NCBI GenBank assembly: GCA_032191485.1
Contig: JAVDOI010000011.1
Span: 20,137,887-20,201,886, forward strand
DNA length: 64,000 nt
Origin: Leptoclinus maculatus
Lineage: Eukaryota; Chordata; Actinopteri; Perciformes; Stichaeidae
Direction of reading: 5' to 3'
Part shown: in pieces, positions 12,886 to 23,633 of the stretch
Layout of the letters: each line of letters begins with the position of its first letter
Numbering within the stretch: position 1 is the stretch's first letter
Notes under the pieces: generated by a model
Database searches by the model: none
Seen by the model: only the letters and a program-made list of their open reading frames with translations
What the model was told of the DNA's origin: nothing
Translations under genes and position numbers: made by a program

Positions 12886-14045
12886 GACACACACTCGCAA
12901 AAATACTGAGCATTCAACAGCAGAGCTGTGAGCGAAATACTGGGTTTGTCACACACACTCATTGCACCTGAACTAACTTGAACACGGTTAAATGGAAACT
13001 CAACCCTGCTGATTGACTTCACAAGATCTTCGCGATCAGGACGACCACTGATAGCGGGGGACCAACCAACGCTTCGAGCCTCATGTCCGCCAAAAAGTGC
13101 CTTCAATCGGCAGTGTGGGAACATTTTGGATACAGTAAATGAGCGGGATCGTCATCGGCCTAGCTTCAGTGAAAATATGCGATCTGTAGATGCTAGTGTG
13201 ACAGTGATACAGTGCAGGAGGAGAGCTGCTAGCGCTGTTACTACTCTGACAGCAACAGCTGTTATAACGGAGAAGAGACGTACGGAGGTTCTATTCAGTT
13301 ACGCTGTGGTGCGGTAAAAATGAGTATTAGACAAAAGAAAAAGTCCCCATGATGTGTTCATGTGTAATCTAGTAAAACTGTGTAGAACCAGTTGTTTGAA
13401 GGAGATGTTTTCACAGTAACATATTAGAGGGTTGAACTTCCAAACACTAGCTCTAAGCAGCTTATAGTACAGAATTAAAACGTATTTATTCATCAATAAA
13501 AATACAATCTTTGTGTTTTAACAAATAGTTGATGATGATCATAATAGATATTTGAGTTCATTGGCTATAGGCCGATTAGAAATGGATTGAAGGGAGATCA
13601 ACCGAGTGAAAGCTTTATCGTATCAGATAAAACAGATGTTGACAAACTGCATAATTTGCAGTTGCAAACAGGTAATAAATCCCAATATTTGATATCGCAA
13701 TCATTTCGTATTGTATCCTGATTCGATGGCATCGTGGGGCCTCTGGTGTTACCCGTCACTATGTTGCCAGACGTTTGGTTCACCAATCGGAGGGTAAAGT
13801 GTGGACATGTTGCCCCGGTTCCTTGACATAAAAGGAGCAGCAGGACTCTCAGTCTTCCGTTTGGCGTTGACAATCCTCCGCGTTGCCGTTTAAGCTGCAG
13901 AACACATCCAATAACTCATCTCACCAGAACAAACACAGCCATGATAAGGTGCTGTAATCAGTCGCTCATTGTCTCCCTCTATCCCTCCTTAGTCCCCCTC
14001 GCCTTCTTATCATCCGTCTCCCCTCCGTCTCTCTCTCTCTCTTCC

Positions 14046-14070
14046 CCCCTCCCCCCCCCCCCCCCCCCCT
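14046..14070 (+). repeat. C homopolymer tract
   Basis: About 25 C with one T, within a CT-rich stretch. Confidence 0.9.
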
Positions 14071-14372
14071 CGGTTCCTGCATCCAGTTTGCATTTTCCTT
14101 CCAATAAATTCTCCCCCGGAATAAATATGAGGAGTGGAAAACTAAACGGTGAGCAGGGGCGATAACGGCGGCATCCATGGGTGTGTGGGTGAAAACAAAG
14201 TGAGAGAAAGCACTCACGGCCATGAATGTACTTACTCTCGTTCTCACCCCTCCGCAAGAAAGTGTTGAAAGTAAAGTAGATTTTAATTCCCTCCCCGGCT
14301 CCCTTTTTGCTTCCTCCTTCCCGGTGCCATATGCTCAAAGCTCCATCTCGGGCTCATTTGGAGTGCTGCGTG

Positions 14373-14389
14373 CACACACACACACACAC

Positions 14390-14438
<49 letters not shown>
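14373..14438 (+). repeat. (CA)n microsatellite
   Basis: About 33 CA units with a single CG interruption. Confidence 0.97.
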
Positions 14439-14442
<4 letters not shown>

Positions 14443-14513
14443 ACCTCTATCAAAGCACAGGAACAGCTGGCTTGCTCGATATGGATGACTACTCGCCTGT
14501 CAACCGGTTTCAC

Positions 14514-14518
<5 letters not shown>

Positions 14519-14547
<29 letters not shown>
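14519..14547 (+). repeat. (CA)n microsatellite
   Basis: About 14 units, 80 bp after the array at 14373. Confidence 0.95.
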
Positions 14548-14548
<1 letters not shown>

Positions 14549-15289
14549 CAAGCCTGGTGTTTCTTGCCGTTTTGAAAAGGAAAGTGAGTGAGAGACAGAT
14601 AGAGAGTGTTCAGGTCAGAGAGTTAAGTGAGTGTGTGTGTGTGTGTGTGAAGAAGTTTGTGATTGTTAAGATTCATCTGACATTTCAATGAGCCAAATGT
14701 GTGAATATTCACCATGATATCTGTGAGTAGAGAGAGTTGCTGTTATTATCGAACTACCCAACTCTAACAGTTAGAATAGTGTTCGGTCATTTTGTCCCTG
14801 AAGGTAGGAGGGGTTTATTGACGTCAGTAACTTTGTGTATTTTTGTGCAGTCGGACATTTTAACTTTGGTTATTTGATGCAGATATGAAGCTTTGTATGC
14901 TTTCTGTTGAGCGTGGAATGATTTTACACAGGTTCCTGGAAAGGTTTTGATTTGGACTGGATTTATGGAATGGGGGCGAGTATTAAGTTGACATTGGCCT
15001 GGAGACGGGCAACCTGATCTGGCAACACTGCACCAAGTATTATTAATGGAAAAGGGTTCTTTATTTTTGCTTGGGGTCATTGTGTGGTTTATGAAACAAT
15101 ATTTAGCACAGAAGATACTGTGAAAATGTATATACAAGTAAGTAAATACATTTTAATTATCAAAATATATATTTGTTTTAAATGACTATTTGTGACCCAA
15201 TTGTAAATAATATGCGATATGTTGGGATCATTTTCAGAACAGCATTCATCCCTTAACAACTTGATATGTTTAGTAATGTTGTTCCTTAC

Positions 15290-15723
15290 CTCCCCTGTGT
15301 GGCCCAGGCTGAGTTTTGGCAGTTTGTTCTTGGCGTTCCCGGTGTTCCCTCCGTAGGCCTGGCTGTTGTTGAACCCCTCCGTGGCCACTAGAGGGGGCTT
15401 GAGCTGGGGAGAGTCACTCGGCACCTGGTCCTGGCCATCCATTGGGCGAACGTACGCCGTGGGCTTCTGCTGGATCGCGATCGGCTTCCCCGATAGGCTG
15501 CCGGGCGGGAAGGTGGGGGTGGTCAGTCCAGACGTGGGAGTGGTCAGACCGGGGGTGGGCGTCGTCAGAACCGAGGTGGAAGCCAGCGGGGAGGAGGACG
15601 TGGAGAGGTGGGAGCCGGTCTCGTTTTCAAACGGGGAGGATTTAAAATGTCCACCATTTTCCGTGTTAGTGGAAGACTTGAAATGGCCACCGTCCATGGT
15701 GGCAGATCGGAAATTGCCACCAT
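15290..15723 (-). CDS. aff2: aff2 coding exon, probably exon 4 (TAYVRPMDGQDQ block)
   Basis: Third visible exon. It starts after a TTTACAG acceptor (the two bases AT complete a GAT codon with the G of the previous exon), then gives 144 codons and ends GGGGAG|GTAAGG in phase 0. The diagnostic block is QQKPTAYVRPMDGQDQ (roughly residues 82-97), shared by all AFF paralogues. It is followed by SPQLKPP and KNKLPKLSLGHTGE, which resembles the AFF2 stretch that ends an exon just before the CVEEIL segment. Two internal tandem peptide repeats stand out: GG(N/H)F(R/K)S occurs three times near the start, and TTPT.G-like units three times before FPPG. I do not know these from mammalian AFF2. The next exon (CVEEIL-like) was not found between 1 and 15289, so the gene runs off the window on this side. 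Confidence 0.92.
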
Positions 15724-16717
15724 CTGTAAAAGAGAATGAAAATGGAGAGAAAAGAAAAAAGAAAAAGTCAAAAATAACCACAGCAACACCTGTTCTAATG
15801 GAATATTGCTCTGCTCTGTCAGAATCTAAGGCCAAAAAATAAAACCTCTCCCAGATGGATGGAGCCAATCACAATCAAAGCAAATCATGTGTTTAGAAAG
15901 ATGTGGTTTATCATCGGATGCAGATGTTCACTTTCAGAAGCCCAAAAGGTGATGGAGTCTGTTCTGCACTGAAAATGTTCATCAGCACTCGTGGATCCAG
16001 TAGATACAAACATTTACCCATGAATATGAAAATATAAGAAGTCCTCTTTTTGTAGTGTGAATGGCAGGTTTGATCGATCCACATCAAGGAATGGTTTGAC
16101 ATTTTTGGAAATTAATATTAATTAATTAGTATTATTCTGAACAAGAGGACATGTCATGTTGTTTAGATCGTTATCATAAAGACTGGAAACATATGTTCAT
16201 GGTAGCCTTGTTTCAAAGACATACATGTAACATGTAACATGTATGTCAAATTCAACAGGAACAATAATACAATTGATTTCGATAATGTTAAAGGAGCTTC
16301 ATGACATTTGTAAGTAGTCTCAAGACTGGCTCCAAATACGTAACGGGTCTTTCCTGTTCTTCCCATTCTGCAGACTCCATGGCTGCAGCATTAGCTTAGC
16401 ATAAAGACAGGAAGCATTGGGAGACAGCTAGCCCGGCTCCTTCTAAAGAAATCGGCATATCAGCACCACTTTAAGTTATAACATGTTAACTACTAACATT
16501 TAGAGGTGTTGGTATGCTGGTTGTTTGTAACACTGGAGAGAGTCAAGCTTACCGTTTCTTCCTGCTTACTGTTTTAATGCTAAGCTAAGCTAACTGGCTG
16601 CTACCGCTACGTTTAGCATACAGACACACGAGTGGTGTCGATCCTTTCATCCAAATCTCTGTATTTTTCCCAAAATGTGAACCCTATCCCTTTGAAGCCT
16701 TTCAGTGTCGGACTTAC
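15724..16717 (-). other. aff2: aff2 intron between the two 3'-most visible exons
   Basis: A 994-bp intron bounded by GTAAGT (16717) and TTTACAG (15724). Nearly a third of it is a fold-back dispersed repeat (16388-16692) lying about 26 bp inside the donor. The remainder, 15724-16387, is AT-rich unique-looking sequence. Confidence 0.88.
16388..16692. repeat. Dispersed fold-back repeat, family A copy 1
   Basis: Contains TTAGCTTAGCATAAAG near the left (16391-16406) and the inverted ATGCTAAGCTAAGCTAA near the right (16577-16593), followed by GTTTAGCATACAGACACACG, GAGTGGTGTCGAT and CCCAAAATGTGAA. The same ordered words recur at 24549 and 44388. I recognise this family from percomorph genomes. It ends about 26 bp from the aff2 splice donor at 16717. 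Confidence 0.75.
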
Positions 16718-17384
16718 CTGGAAGAGGAAGGGTTTTGGAGGGGTGGGAAGCGTGCCTTCTTCCGGAAGAAGACGAGGAAGAGGAGGACGAAGAGGAGGAA
16801 GAAGGGCTAGAGTCACCTTTGAGACCGAGTTCATCTTTGAGTGAGCTAAACAGCTCGTCGTGCCTTTGCATTTGCTGTTCCTCGAGTAAAGACATTTTCC
16901 CTCTTCCACTCGTGGCCGCCGTGACCGGCCCCGTCCCGTTCGGTGCCAAGCCCACAACGGGGCCTCCCCCCTGGGCGCTCTGTCCGTGGCCTGCCCTCGA
17001 CCAGTCCATGGAGCTCCGGGACTTTTTAGAAGTCTGATGTGGGATCGCCGTGGCGCTCGTTGACGACGCGGTCGCGGCAGGCGGCTGCATGGAAGTTGAC
17101 GACGAGGAAGATGCGTTCGCCGTCCTCTTGTCCCCGCCTCCCTCTGCTCCTCCTCCTCCTCCTCCACCTCCACCTGTTGCGCCTCTCAGGGCTTCGTTGA
17201 AAAGCTGGGACTCCATGGCGGGTCTCTCTGTCGTCGACGTGGTCGGGGTCTGCAGGTTGTTGCTGCCTTTGGGGATTCCCACCAAGTGGCTCTGGTTAGA
17301 GTGGCTGGTTAACAGGTCTTTCATTTCCTCATAGGAACCCAGCGTGTTCTGGACGCGACTGGCCAACGCATCACCTTTATTCGT
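16718..17384 (-). CDS. aff2: aff2 coding exon, probably exon 3 (large N-terminal exon)
   Basis: Second visible exon: 222 complete codons plus one base, starting in phase 0 after a TTTCAG acceptor with a long CT-rich tract. It ends CCAG|GTAAGT. It begins [20 protein letters not shown] and continues [20 protein letters not shown], completing the N-terminal homology region whose AFF4 equivalent binds cyclin T. DALA.RVQNTLG and MKDLLT.HSNQ favour AFF2 over AFF3. The rest is low-complexity: nine consecutive Gly codons, a short Ser run, the block [15 protein letters not shown], then [10 protein letters not shown] and a run of 13 Ser before [17 protein letters not shown] Ser/Pro-rich, poorly conserved middle is normal for the family, but the homopolymers look lineage-specific. 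The exon joins the previous one in phase 0 and the next one through a G|AT Asp codon. Confidence 0.92.
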
Positions 17385-17390
17385 CTGAAA

Positions 17391-17462
17391 GGAAGAAAAA
17401 ACACAAGAGGGAGAGCGAGAGAAAGAGGGAAAGAGAGAGAGAGGGAGAGAGAGAGACAAGAG
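17391..17462 (+). repeat. GA-rich tract forming the acceptor pyrimidine tract of the aff2 exon at 17384
   Basis: GAGAGA/GGGAGA runs on the plus strand, so CT-rich on the transcribed strand, directly before the TTTCAG acceptor. Confidence 0.85.
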
Positions 17463-18679
17463 CATTAATTAAGTCTTTCAATTTTCCTTTTCTTCAGGCT
17501 TGATGAAAAGCCCTCTTTATTCATCCAGAGAGGAGCAGCGCGAGACGGATAGGGTGACCACTGACCAGACATCAGGACGACATGATTAATTAAAACGCAT
17601 GCCACCCTTAAGAGGGTCCCGTCCGGGCTGGTGCAGTAAAATTAATGGGGCAGGAATCATTATTAGCCTGACCCCGGATTCTGAAGCAATCACGGCTTGA
17701 AAGGACCGTGCGGGCCGTGCTGATATACGGCCAGAATGGACCTTCAGCCGCGCCAACGCAGAGATGTTCCTTAGAATAGCTCGAGAGTTCCTTCCGTGTC
17801 AGCCATTGACAGCTTCATTAATGACGAAGCTGCACGTTTTTGGGAAAAGGACAAGGGCAGTCAGCGGGGGTTTCAGTCGCTCTATATTTGGAACCCGGGA
17901 GAAACAAAAAGCCGTGGAAGAGGAGGGACGAGTGAAGAGCGGCAGATCATCATCGCCGTCCTCTGACATTTCCTTTCTACCTGAGCGACAAATAAGTGAA
18001 GCAAATACATCAATCATGGGCCCGGTCTGAATTATGCAAGATCTGCAGCCCGTAATGGAATTGTGACATTTCATCACGAATCGCAGACAAGCGACGGATC
18101 CGTGTGAAACGTGGCATTGTAATCTGACCGTACAGAACTTTTTATTTTCTGTGGGTTGATCGATGGATCCGGCCACGAAGGCGAGCTATCTGACAACCTG
18201 CCCCCCCCCCCCGCGGTAACACCGAGTGACTGTCAAGTAAAGCTACGGTTTAGAAAGGTTGAAACGGATGAGGAGGAGCAAATAAGACCCTTCGTCTCAT
18301 TTTCAAGACGGGATGAAATTGCCTGTTATTTGGAGAGGTTAATGAATTCATGAATAATGAACGTACGTTCATAGGCAGCGGGAGCTTAACTAATCGGAGG
18401 TAATATTTCTGGAGTTACATGTAATAATAATGAGTAATCCCCACACTGATTGCAGCGGAACTTAACACCAATCGTGCAGATCTGGGAGAGGCCGTCGGGG
18501 TCGATTTCCTGTCGACATTTATTTTAAAACCGCACATCTTGAACACTTTGAACTCTCAAAAGGAGTTCAGAGAAGTAATGGATCAATTAGTGAACATGAT
18601 CCAGAAGTCTTCACTTCTCTAGGAGGCATGTATCTTGGCTGGTTTCTTTCCCGATGCAAACCGCTTCGGTCAATAACCG

Positions 18680-18850
18680 GACAATACTGTTACTCAGAGT
18701 TGTTCGCTCGTCCGTACGTCTGTCCTGTCCATTCTTGTGAATGCAATTTTCTCAGCGACGCAACCTCGTGGTAATCCATCCGATAGCTGCTGAGATATTT
18801 CAGTGCGGACCAGAGTGCTAGCATGGCTAAAAGTCAGAGAGACTGCTAAT
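18680..18850 (+). repeat. Dispersed repeat fragment
   Basis: CGCTCGTCCGTACGTCTGTC followed by GTGAATGCAATTTTCTCAG, GTGGTAATCCATCCGATAG, CTGCTGAGATATTTCAGTG and GTGCTAGCATGGCTAAAAG matches the word order of a repeat I know from several teleosts. This is the only copy I saw here, so the call depends on memory. Confidence 0.55.
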
Positions 18851-19609
18851 GAGTTATCAACATAGATGCCAATCAATACTCTGTCTGTCAACTACCTGAT
18901 GAATAGAGTAGTTTCCGCTCTAGAGTTAAACTCTATTCGTATGGGATGGAAGTCCTTGGAGGACTCGTGTGATTAAAGGGCTCTAAGCCCCCCCCCCCCC
19001 CATATACATGTTACATTCACTGCATTTGACCAAGATAATGGAGGGTTGTGTTTCTCTCAAATTTACGGACACAATCCTCAGGATTATCTAGTGGCTGAGA
19101 CATAACTTCTACCTCTCAAGGGCCGTTTTTAACAACTACCAAAATCAATAGCCGGATGAGTCTCCTGAATTCAGACTCAATATGCTTTTTAAGCTCTAAC
19201 TGATACTTTCCTCTGTAACAATTTGTGTTCGGCAGACAAAAAGACAACCTCAAATGATTGAGATGTCATCGGATAACCCTTATGTTTGACATAGTTCTGT
19301 TAAGAAACACAGACTGAAAGGATATCTCTGTTATTATTTTAAAATGAATAGGTGAACAGCAGGTTGAACATGACGGACCCTTGTGGTCCACACCAAAACC
19401 TCAAGACAAATGCACGTGACTGAAAGCAGCATTCACCTCTTGTACCACGTCTCACTTTATCCTTCATTTTTACACTCTAATAAAGCAGAAAAAAACGAAA
19501 CAAAAAGAAACAGGGCAAATAATCACACCTTATATACAAAAGATCCACACAAGAAATGAGAGAATTGCTTTCAAATAATCTTAACAGATGTAATTTCTGC
19601 TGTGCGCGT

Positions 19610-19663
19610 GCACACGCACACACGCACACACACTACACACTACACACTACACACACACACACA

Positions 19664-19715
<52 letters not shown>

Positions 19716-19720
19716 CACAC
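19610..19720 (+). repeat. Compound (CA)n/CTACACA array
   Basis: CA runs interleaved with CACTACACAC units, then about 20 pure CA units. Confidence 0.95.
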
Positions 19721-19870
19721 CGTGGCGAGCCGAAGTTAGCTGTGAATAAATTATCTCATCTCTTCTCCATCTCGGGCTCATGAATAAAAGATCTAGTGGC
19801 TGAAGAGGAACAGAAAACACATTTACAGAGAGGCGAAATGGAAAACAGAGGAGAAGGAGAGGATGAATAC

Positions 19871-19873
<3 letters not shown>

Positions 19874-19927
<54 letters not shown>
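19874..19927 (+). repeat. (TG)n microsatellite
   Basis: About 27 TG units, 150 bp from the CA array at 19610 and in inverted orientation to it. Confidence 0.97.
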
Positions 19928-19930
<3 letters not shown>

Positions 19931-20970
19931 AGATCATCCCAAATAGCTGCTAACAGCATAACGCTCTTTAACAGGATTAGAAGAGGGATTAGCTAATAGC
20001 TGACAGAGAGAATGAACACTGTAGAGAGAGAGAGGGAAAGACAGAGAACGAGAGTGACGGACACGCGATAGATACACAGGTACAGAGAGAGAGAGAGATG
20101 AACGAGAGAGGGACCAGGAATGATAGAAAACTCTATAAATCCTATGTGATAATGAAAAAGGGCTGATATAGATCTTTAAAAGGAGCAGTTCAGTAAGTTC
20201 AGTCAGCACTTTGACTCAGAGAAAGTGCAGTGAGGTTGCACAGGCCTTGGTAAAGCAACACCCTCAGAAAAAAAATAAAATAATAAATTGGCAGTGTGGC
20301 AAATAAATCAGCAGAAGAAAGTATCAAGGTGTGCCAAAGCCGTTTGTCGAGTTTAACAGCAGAGAGAGATAAACTGGGGAAGTGTGTGGTGGAAAAAGAG
20401 GAGTTGGAAAGAGGTGGAATATGAAACAAGTACACATGCTGTCGTCTCTTTATGAAGGATGCAGTCACCCCCTCTGGGCCAGTCGCTTAGAAGACGCATC
20501 ATTGCTCCAAACTTTGTTTGCACTACGGTTACCTCCGTGAGTTATCGTTCCTCTGTTAAGTTAATCACTGTAATTAATGACAGATGTAGAAATCCTCAGA
20601 GCCCACTGAAAGAATCCAAAATGAGAGAACACCGAAACTTAGCTCTAGAACGGTCTACATCTCTGCTTCCGCGCGTGTGTGTGTGTGTGTGTGTGTCTGT
20701 CCACGGCTAATGTCGCATTCTGCTGCAGCAAACTGCATAATATTTTGGGTGGCCAGAGTTATGGCTGCATGCTAAAGGACCTCTCGTGGTTGCGGTGACT
20801 CACACTCTCTCAAAACACCTTTAATTTCCTGTTTGCTGACTCCTCACTCACTACTCTTAACCGGCTAGTGATAACAAAGCTGAGTGCATCGCCGACTGCC
20901 TAGCCGCTACTTTGTGCCCAAAGAGGCGGGATAACAGTTAATGGTGTGTTGACAACTCATGGAATAGACA

Positions 20971-21226
20971 GCGTGTTTAGCTAACGGCAGGAACGGCTAG
21001 AAGCTAACGGCATGGGCGATGTGTTTGGCTAACAGCTTACGGCAGGAGCGATTTGATTGGCTAAAAGCTAACGGCGTGGACGGTGTGTTTGGCTAGATAA
21101 CGGAATGGATGGTGTGTTGGCTAACAGCTAATGGCGTGAATGGTGTGTTTGGTTAATGGCGAGGAAGGTGTGTTCGGCTAGAAGCTAACGGCATGGACGA
21201 CGTGTTTGGCTAACAGCTAACAAAAC
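20971..21226 (+). repeat. Degenerate minisatellite, about 30-bp unit
   Basis: About eight head-to-tail units of 25-36 bp with consensus near GTGTTTGGCTAACAGCTAAC plus GGCATGGACGGT. Units differ in length and by substitutions. An isolated half unit GGTGTGTTCGGCTAAC recurs at 21293. Confidence 0.85.
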
Positions 21227-21823
21227 AACCATACCCACTGATGCGTACCTCTCGGCCGCATCTCTGCAGCTCACTTTAATTCTTTTTGGGACGGTGTGTT
21301 CGGCTAACTACGGAGCTACCATGGTAAAGTGTTACCGTTTTGCTAAGAGACTAACATTTATCAGGTGGCCAGAAACACGACTCCAAACTAATGCTAGATG
21401 TTTAAATGAGCCCGTTTGCTGCCGTGTTGACCATATCAGCTTCATAAAGTAACATATGACAAAACAATCTCAAATCAAGGTCCACGTACACTTACTCTGA
21501 AGCCCTTGACCCTCATCGAAGAATCAGATGATTAACAGATGATATATCAAAATGTCTTATGATGTATCAAATCAGTGCAAGTATTACGGAAGCAGCACAG
21601 GAAGGGATCCCCAAATCTTTATCCCGCCCTAAATTGAGGCTTATGTAACACTTGATCACATGAACAGAATCCTCTGTAACTGTCATCTAATGGATAAGTG
21701 AGCCTGATGAAACATATTTAACTAATTTGCTCTTCCAGTAATTGCAAAAATGCTCAAATGAATTAAATGTATTTGGCTCCAATCACTGTAATAATCTAAA
21801 CTCCAAAAGTCCACAGTCATACA

Positions 21824-21825
<2 letters not shown>

Positions 21826-21880
<55 letters not shown>
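21826..21880 (+). repeat. (CA)n microsatellite
   Basis: About 27 perfect CA units. Confidence 0.97.
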
Positions 21881-21882
<2 letters not shown>

Positions 21883-23470
21883 TGACCTGAACTCAGCACC
21901 ATTAATTAGTTGGAAACAATTAGTTTGAGTGTGGCGGCACCTCGGATTAGATTCATCATGAGAACAAGCTCTCGTGTGCTGCTGAACCCCGAGCAGCGCC
22001 TCAGCCAGAAGCCCTCGTGTCCTCTGCGTTCAGACACAACAGCCGTTAAACACGTTCTGTCGACATTCAGAGCCGGTCCGTCCCAAGGTCGATACACTTG
22101 GCGGCATAACTGAGCGTTGAAGTGCCCGACGGCGGCAAATGAGAGTTAACAAACCAAAATCAATTTCAAACACAGGGGCAGGAGAGTGGCCGTGGACTTC
22201 ATGCACGGCTGGTTCGCTTTCAGCTTGAAGAAGAAATAAAAGGATGGCACCTCGAGTGCCTCGGAACGGAACGGACCACAACCTCATGCTCGGGGTTATT
22301 AAACCGCTGGCCCCCGGAGGGGAAGGAACGGCTCCAATAGCCTGTGATGATCCATTTCCCCTCGTCGGCTTCGTCATCCGCAAAAAAACAGCGTTAAAGG
22401 ACATTATGGGGCAAAATAAATGTTTGGATAATTGTTGGTTTGCAATAACGATCCCTTTCAATTGCTTGTTTCCAATGAGGCTAAATCACAAAGCGGGGCT
22501 GCTTTCCTCGCTGATTAAGACGTCGTTAATTCACTCCAGTTTCCCCAAATGAAACTCTGGTGTCAGGTACGGCCGTTCTCCTCCCGCAGAGATCGATCAC
22601 GACTTAACGGCCGAGCGTAAAGCTTCTCCTGAGCGGCGACGGGAGAGCACTCGGCATCCCGGCTCGGCCAGGTCGTAAAGATGAGAGTACGTATGCTGTG
22701 TGTGCAGCTCAGCGACGTTACAGTCCTGACATTCAGACGGCTACTGTTCGCTAGAACAAGTCTTCTTGAAGATTATTGTGAGTTAGATGAGGAGACCACT
22801 ATGTACAGAGCTTTTAAACCCCATCCGGACGGGATCAACATTACAGTTTTTCTGTTGCCGTATTGGCTCTCAAACACGTGTCGTACTAGCGTGCTACAGT
22901 CCATCAGATCAGCAAAACATTTTGGATTGAATCCATTTTCACACAAAAGTCAAATGTCACACTGATAGAGAGAGAAAACAAAAAGGTAGAAGGAGAAGAG
23001 AACTAAGAGATCCACTTTAAAATACAAGGAGGTCTTGATATAAATTACAGGAGGACCAGAGAGTTGGATGTAAAACAGCAGGTAATTGGGTTTGTAATTA
23101 TTAGCCTCAGACCTCCCCTGGAGCAACACATCCGGTCCAAATAGGGCGTTATTATGGAAGCAGGGGGAAACAGCTAATGCTCATATGGCTCACGCCAACC
23201 ACCAACACCTCTAAAGCTGAATAATTAACACGTTGAATCTCATTATTAAAGGCCCTTTCTGCACACACACAGAAATGTAAAATAAAAAAAGGCAATTTAC
23301 GGCTTTAGGTGGAGTTACATGCTGTAAATATTTCTTGACAAACTTCAATCTTTATTCTACGTTATGCCGACCGCCTCCCACCAGAGTGTATTAATCTCAT
23401 CACCTGAGTCTCAGCAAAGCATATTTCCTAAAATGATGTAGCATACATGATGAACTGAATGATCTCTTAC

Positions 23471-23591
23471 TTTGTAAGGTTCTCCAAACAGGTTGAATCC
23501 GGTTGAGAACAGGTCTTCATCCTGTTGGACCTCCTGGTTCCTCCTCTCCCACTCCCTCCTCTTCAGGGCGCTGCGATCCGACTCCAGATGA
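23471..23591 (-). CDS. aff2: aff2 coding exon, probably exon 2 (N-terminal homology region)
   Basis: Internal exon of an AF4/FMR2-family gene. Read on the minus strand it follows a CAACAG acceptor and ends at an AAA|GTAAGA donor. It supplies the last base of a split codon plus 40 codons. The peptide contains [20 protein letters not shown] and ends LFGEPYK, the start of the family's N-terminal homology region. The split codon would be TG|T (Cys) if exon 1 ends as in mammalian AFF2. AFF proteins are nuclear scaffolds of super-elongation-type complexes. In AFF4 the corresponding N-terminal peptide contacts cyclin T of P-TEFb (established for AFF4, inferred here). The residues [15 protein letters not shown] fit AFF2 better than AFF1, AFF3 or AFF4, judged from memory of the families. 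The acceptor's pyrimidine tract is a microsatellite, which is unusual. No first exon (expected to begin MDLF-like) was found upstream in the window. Confidence 0.9.
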
Positions 23592-23633
23592 CTGTTGGGG
23601 GGGGGGGGGGGGGGACACACACACACACACACA
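23592..23633 (-). promoter_or_regulatory. aff2: Microsatellite-built 3' splice acceptor of the aff2 exon at 23471
   Basis: On the transcribed strand the bases before the exon are a (GT)n run, then 18 consecutive C, then AACAG. The whole polypyrimidine tract is therefore a length-variable C homopolymer next to a dinucleotide repeat. Position and AG are as expected for a functional acceptor. Any effect of tract length on splicing is inference. Confidence 0.7.

Larger units (their letters stand above)
1..15289 (-). other. aff2: Presumed aff2 intron after the third visible exon
   Basis: This 15.3-kb stretch lies downstream of the donor at 15289 and contains no exon I can recognise. The small AFF exon with a CVEEIL-type peptide was looked for by eye on the minus strand and not seen. 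It holds CA/TG arrays, C homopolymers, a long CT-rich tract and repeat fragments at about 4059, 5265, 7805, 8890 and 10862 (listed separately). The intervals 1-500, 600-4050, 8030-8600 and 11120-12700 show nothing else I can support. Assignment to the intron assumes that no other gene is nested here. Confidence 0.6.
17385..23470 (-). other. aff2: aff2 intron between the 23471 and 16718 exons
   Basis: A 6.1-kb intron with GTAAGA donor (23470) and TTTCAG acceptor preceded by a CT/TTCC-rich tract at 17391-17462. It contains the dispersed repeat at 18680-18850, large CA/TG arrays at 19610-19720, 19874-19927 and 21826-21880, GA-rich low complexity at 20020-20110, and a minisatellite at 20971-21226. 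The intervals 17465-18650, 20200-20960 and 21900-23400 show no gene. The last is relatively complex sequence and could include conserved non-coding elements, but this cannot be judged from one genome. Confidence 0.85.

Noticed and set aside
13080..13317. Plus-strand QSAVWEHFGYS-like peptide as a second BED transposase fragment
   Set aside because: Only about ten residues resemble a BED start. No CxxC or NTSNL...H half follows in any frame.
15366..15842. 158-codon plus-strand frame
   Set aside because: Antisense of the aff2 exon at 15290-15723; the VVSPDVGVVRPGVGVV pattern is the shadow of the TTPT.G repeats.
16705..17037. Plus-strand frame with an [13 protein letters not shown] acidic run
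   Set aside because: It is antisense to the serine run of the aff2 exon at 16718-17384. The minus-strand reading has splice sites and family homology.
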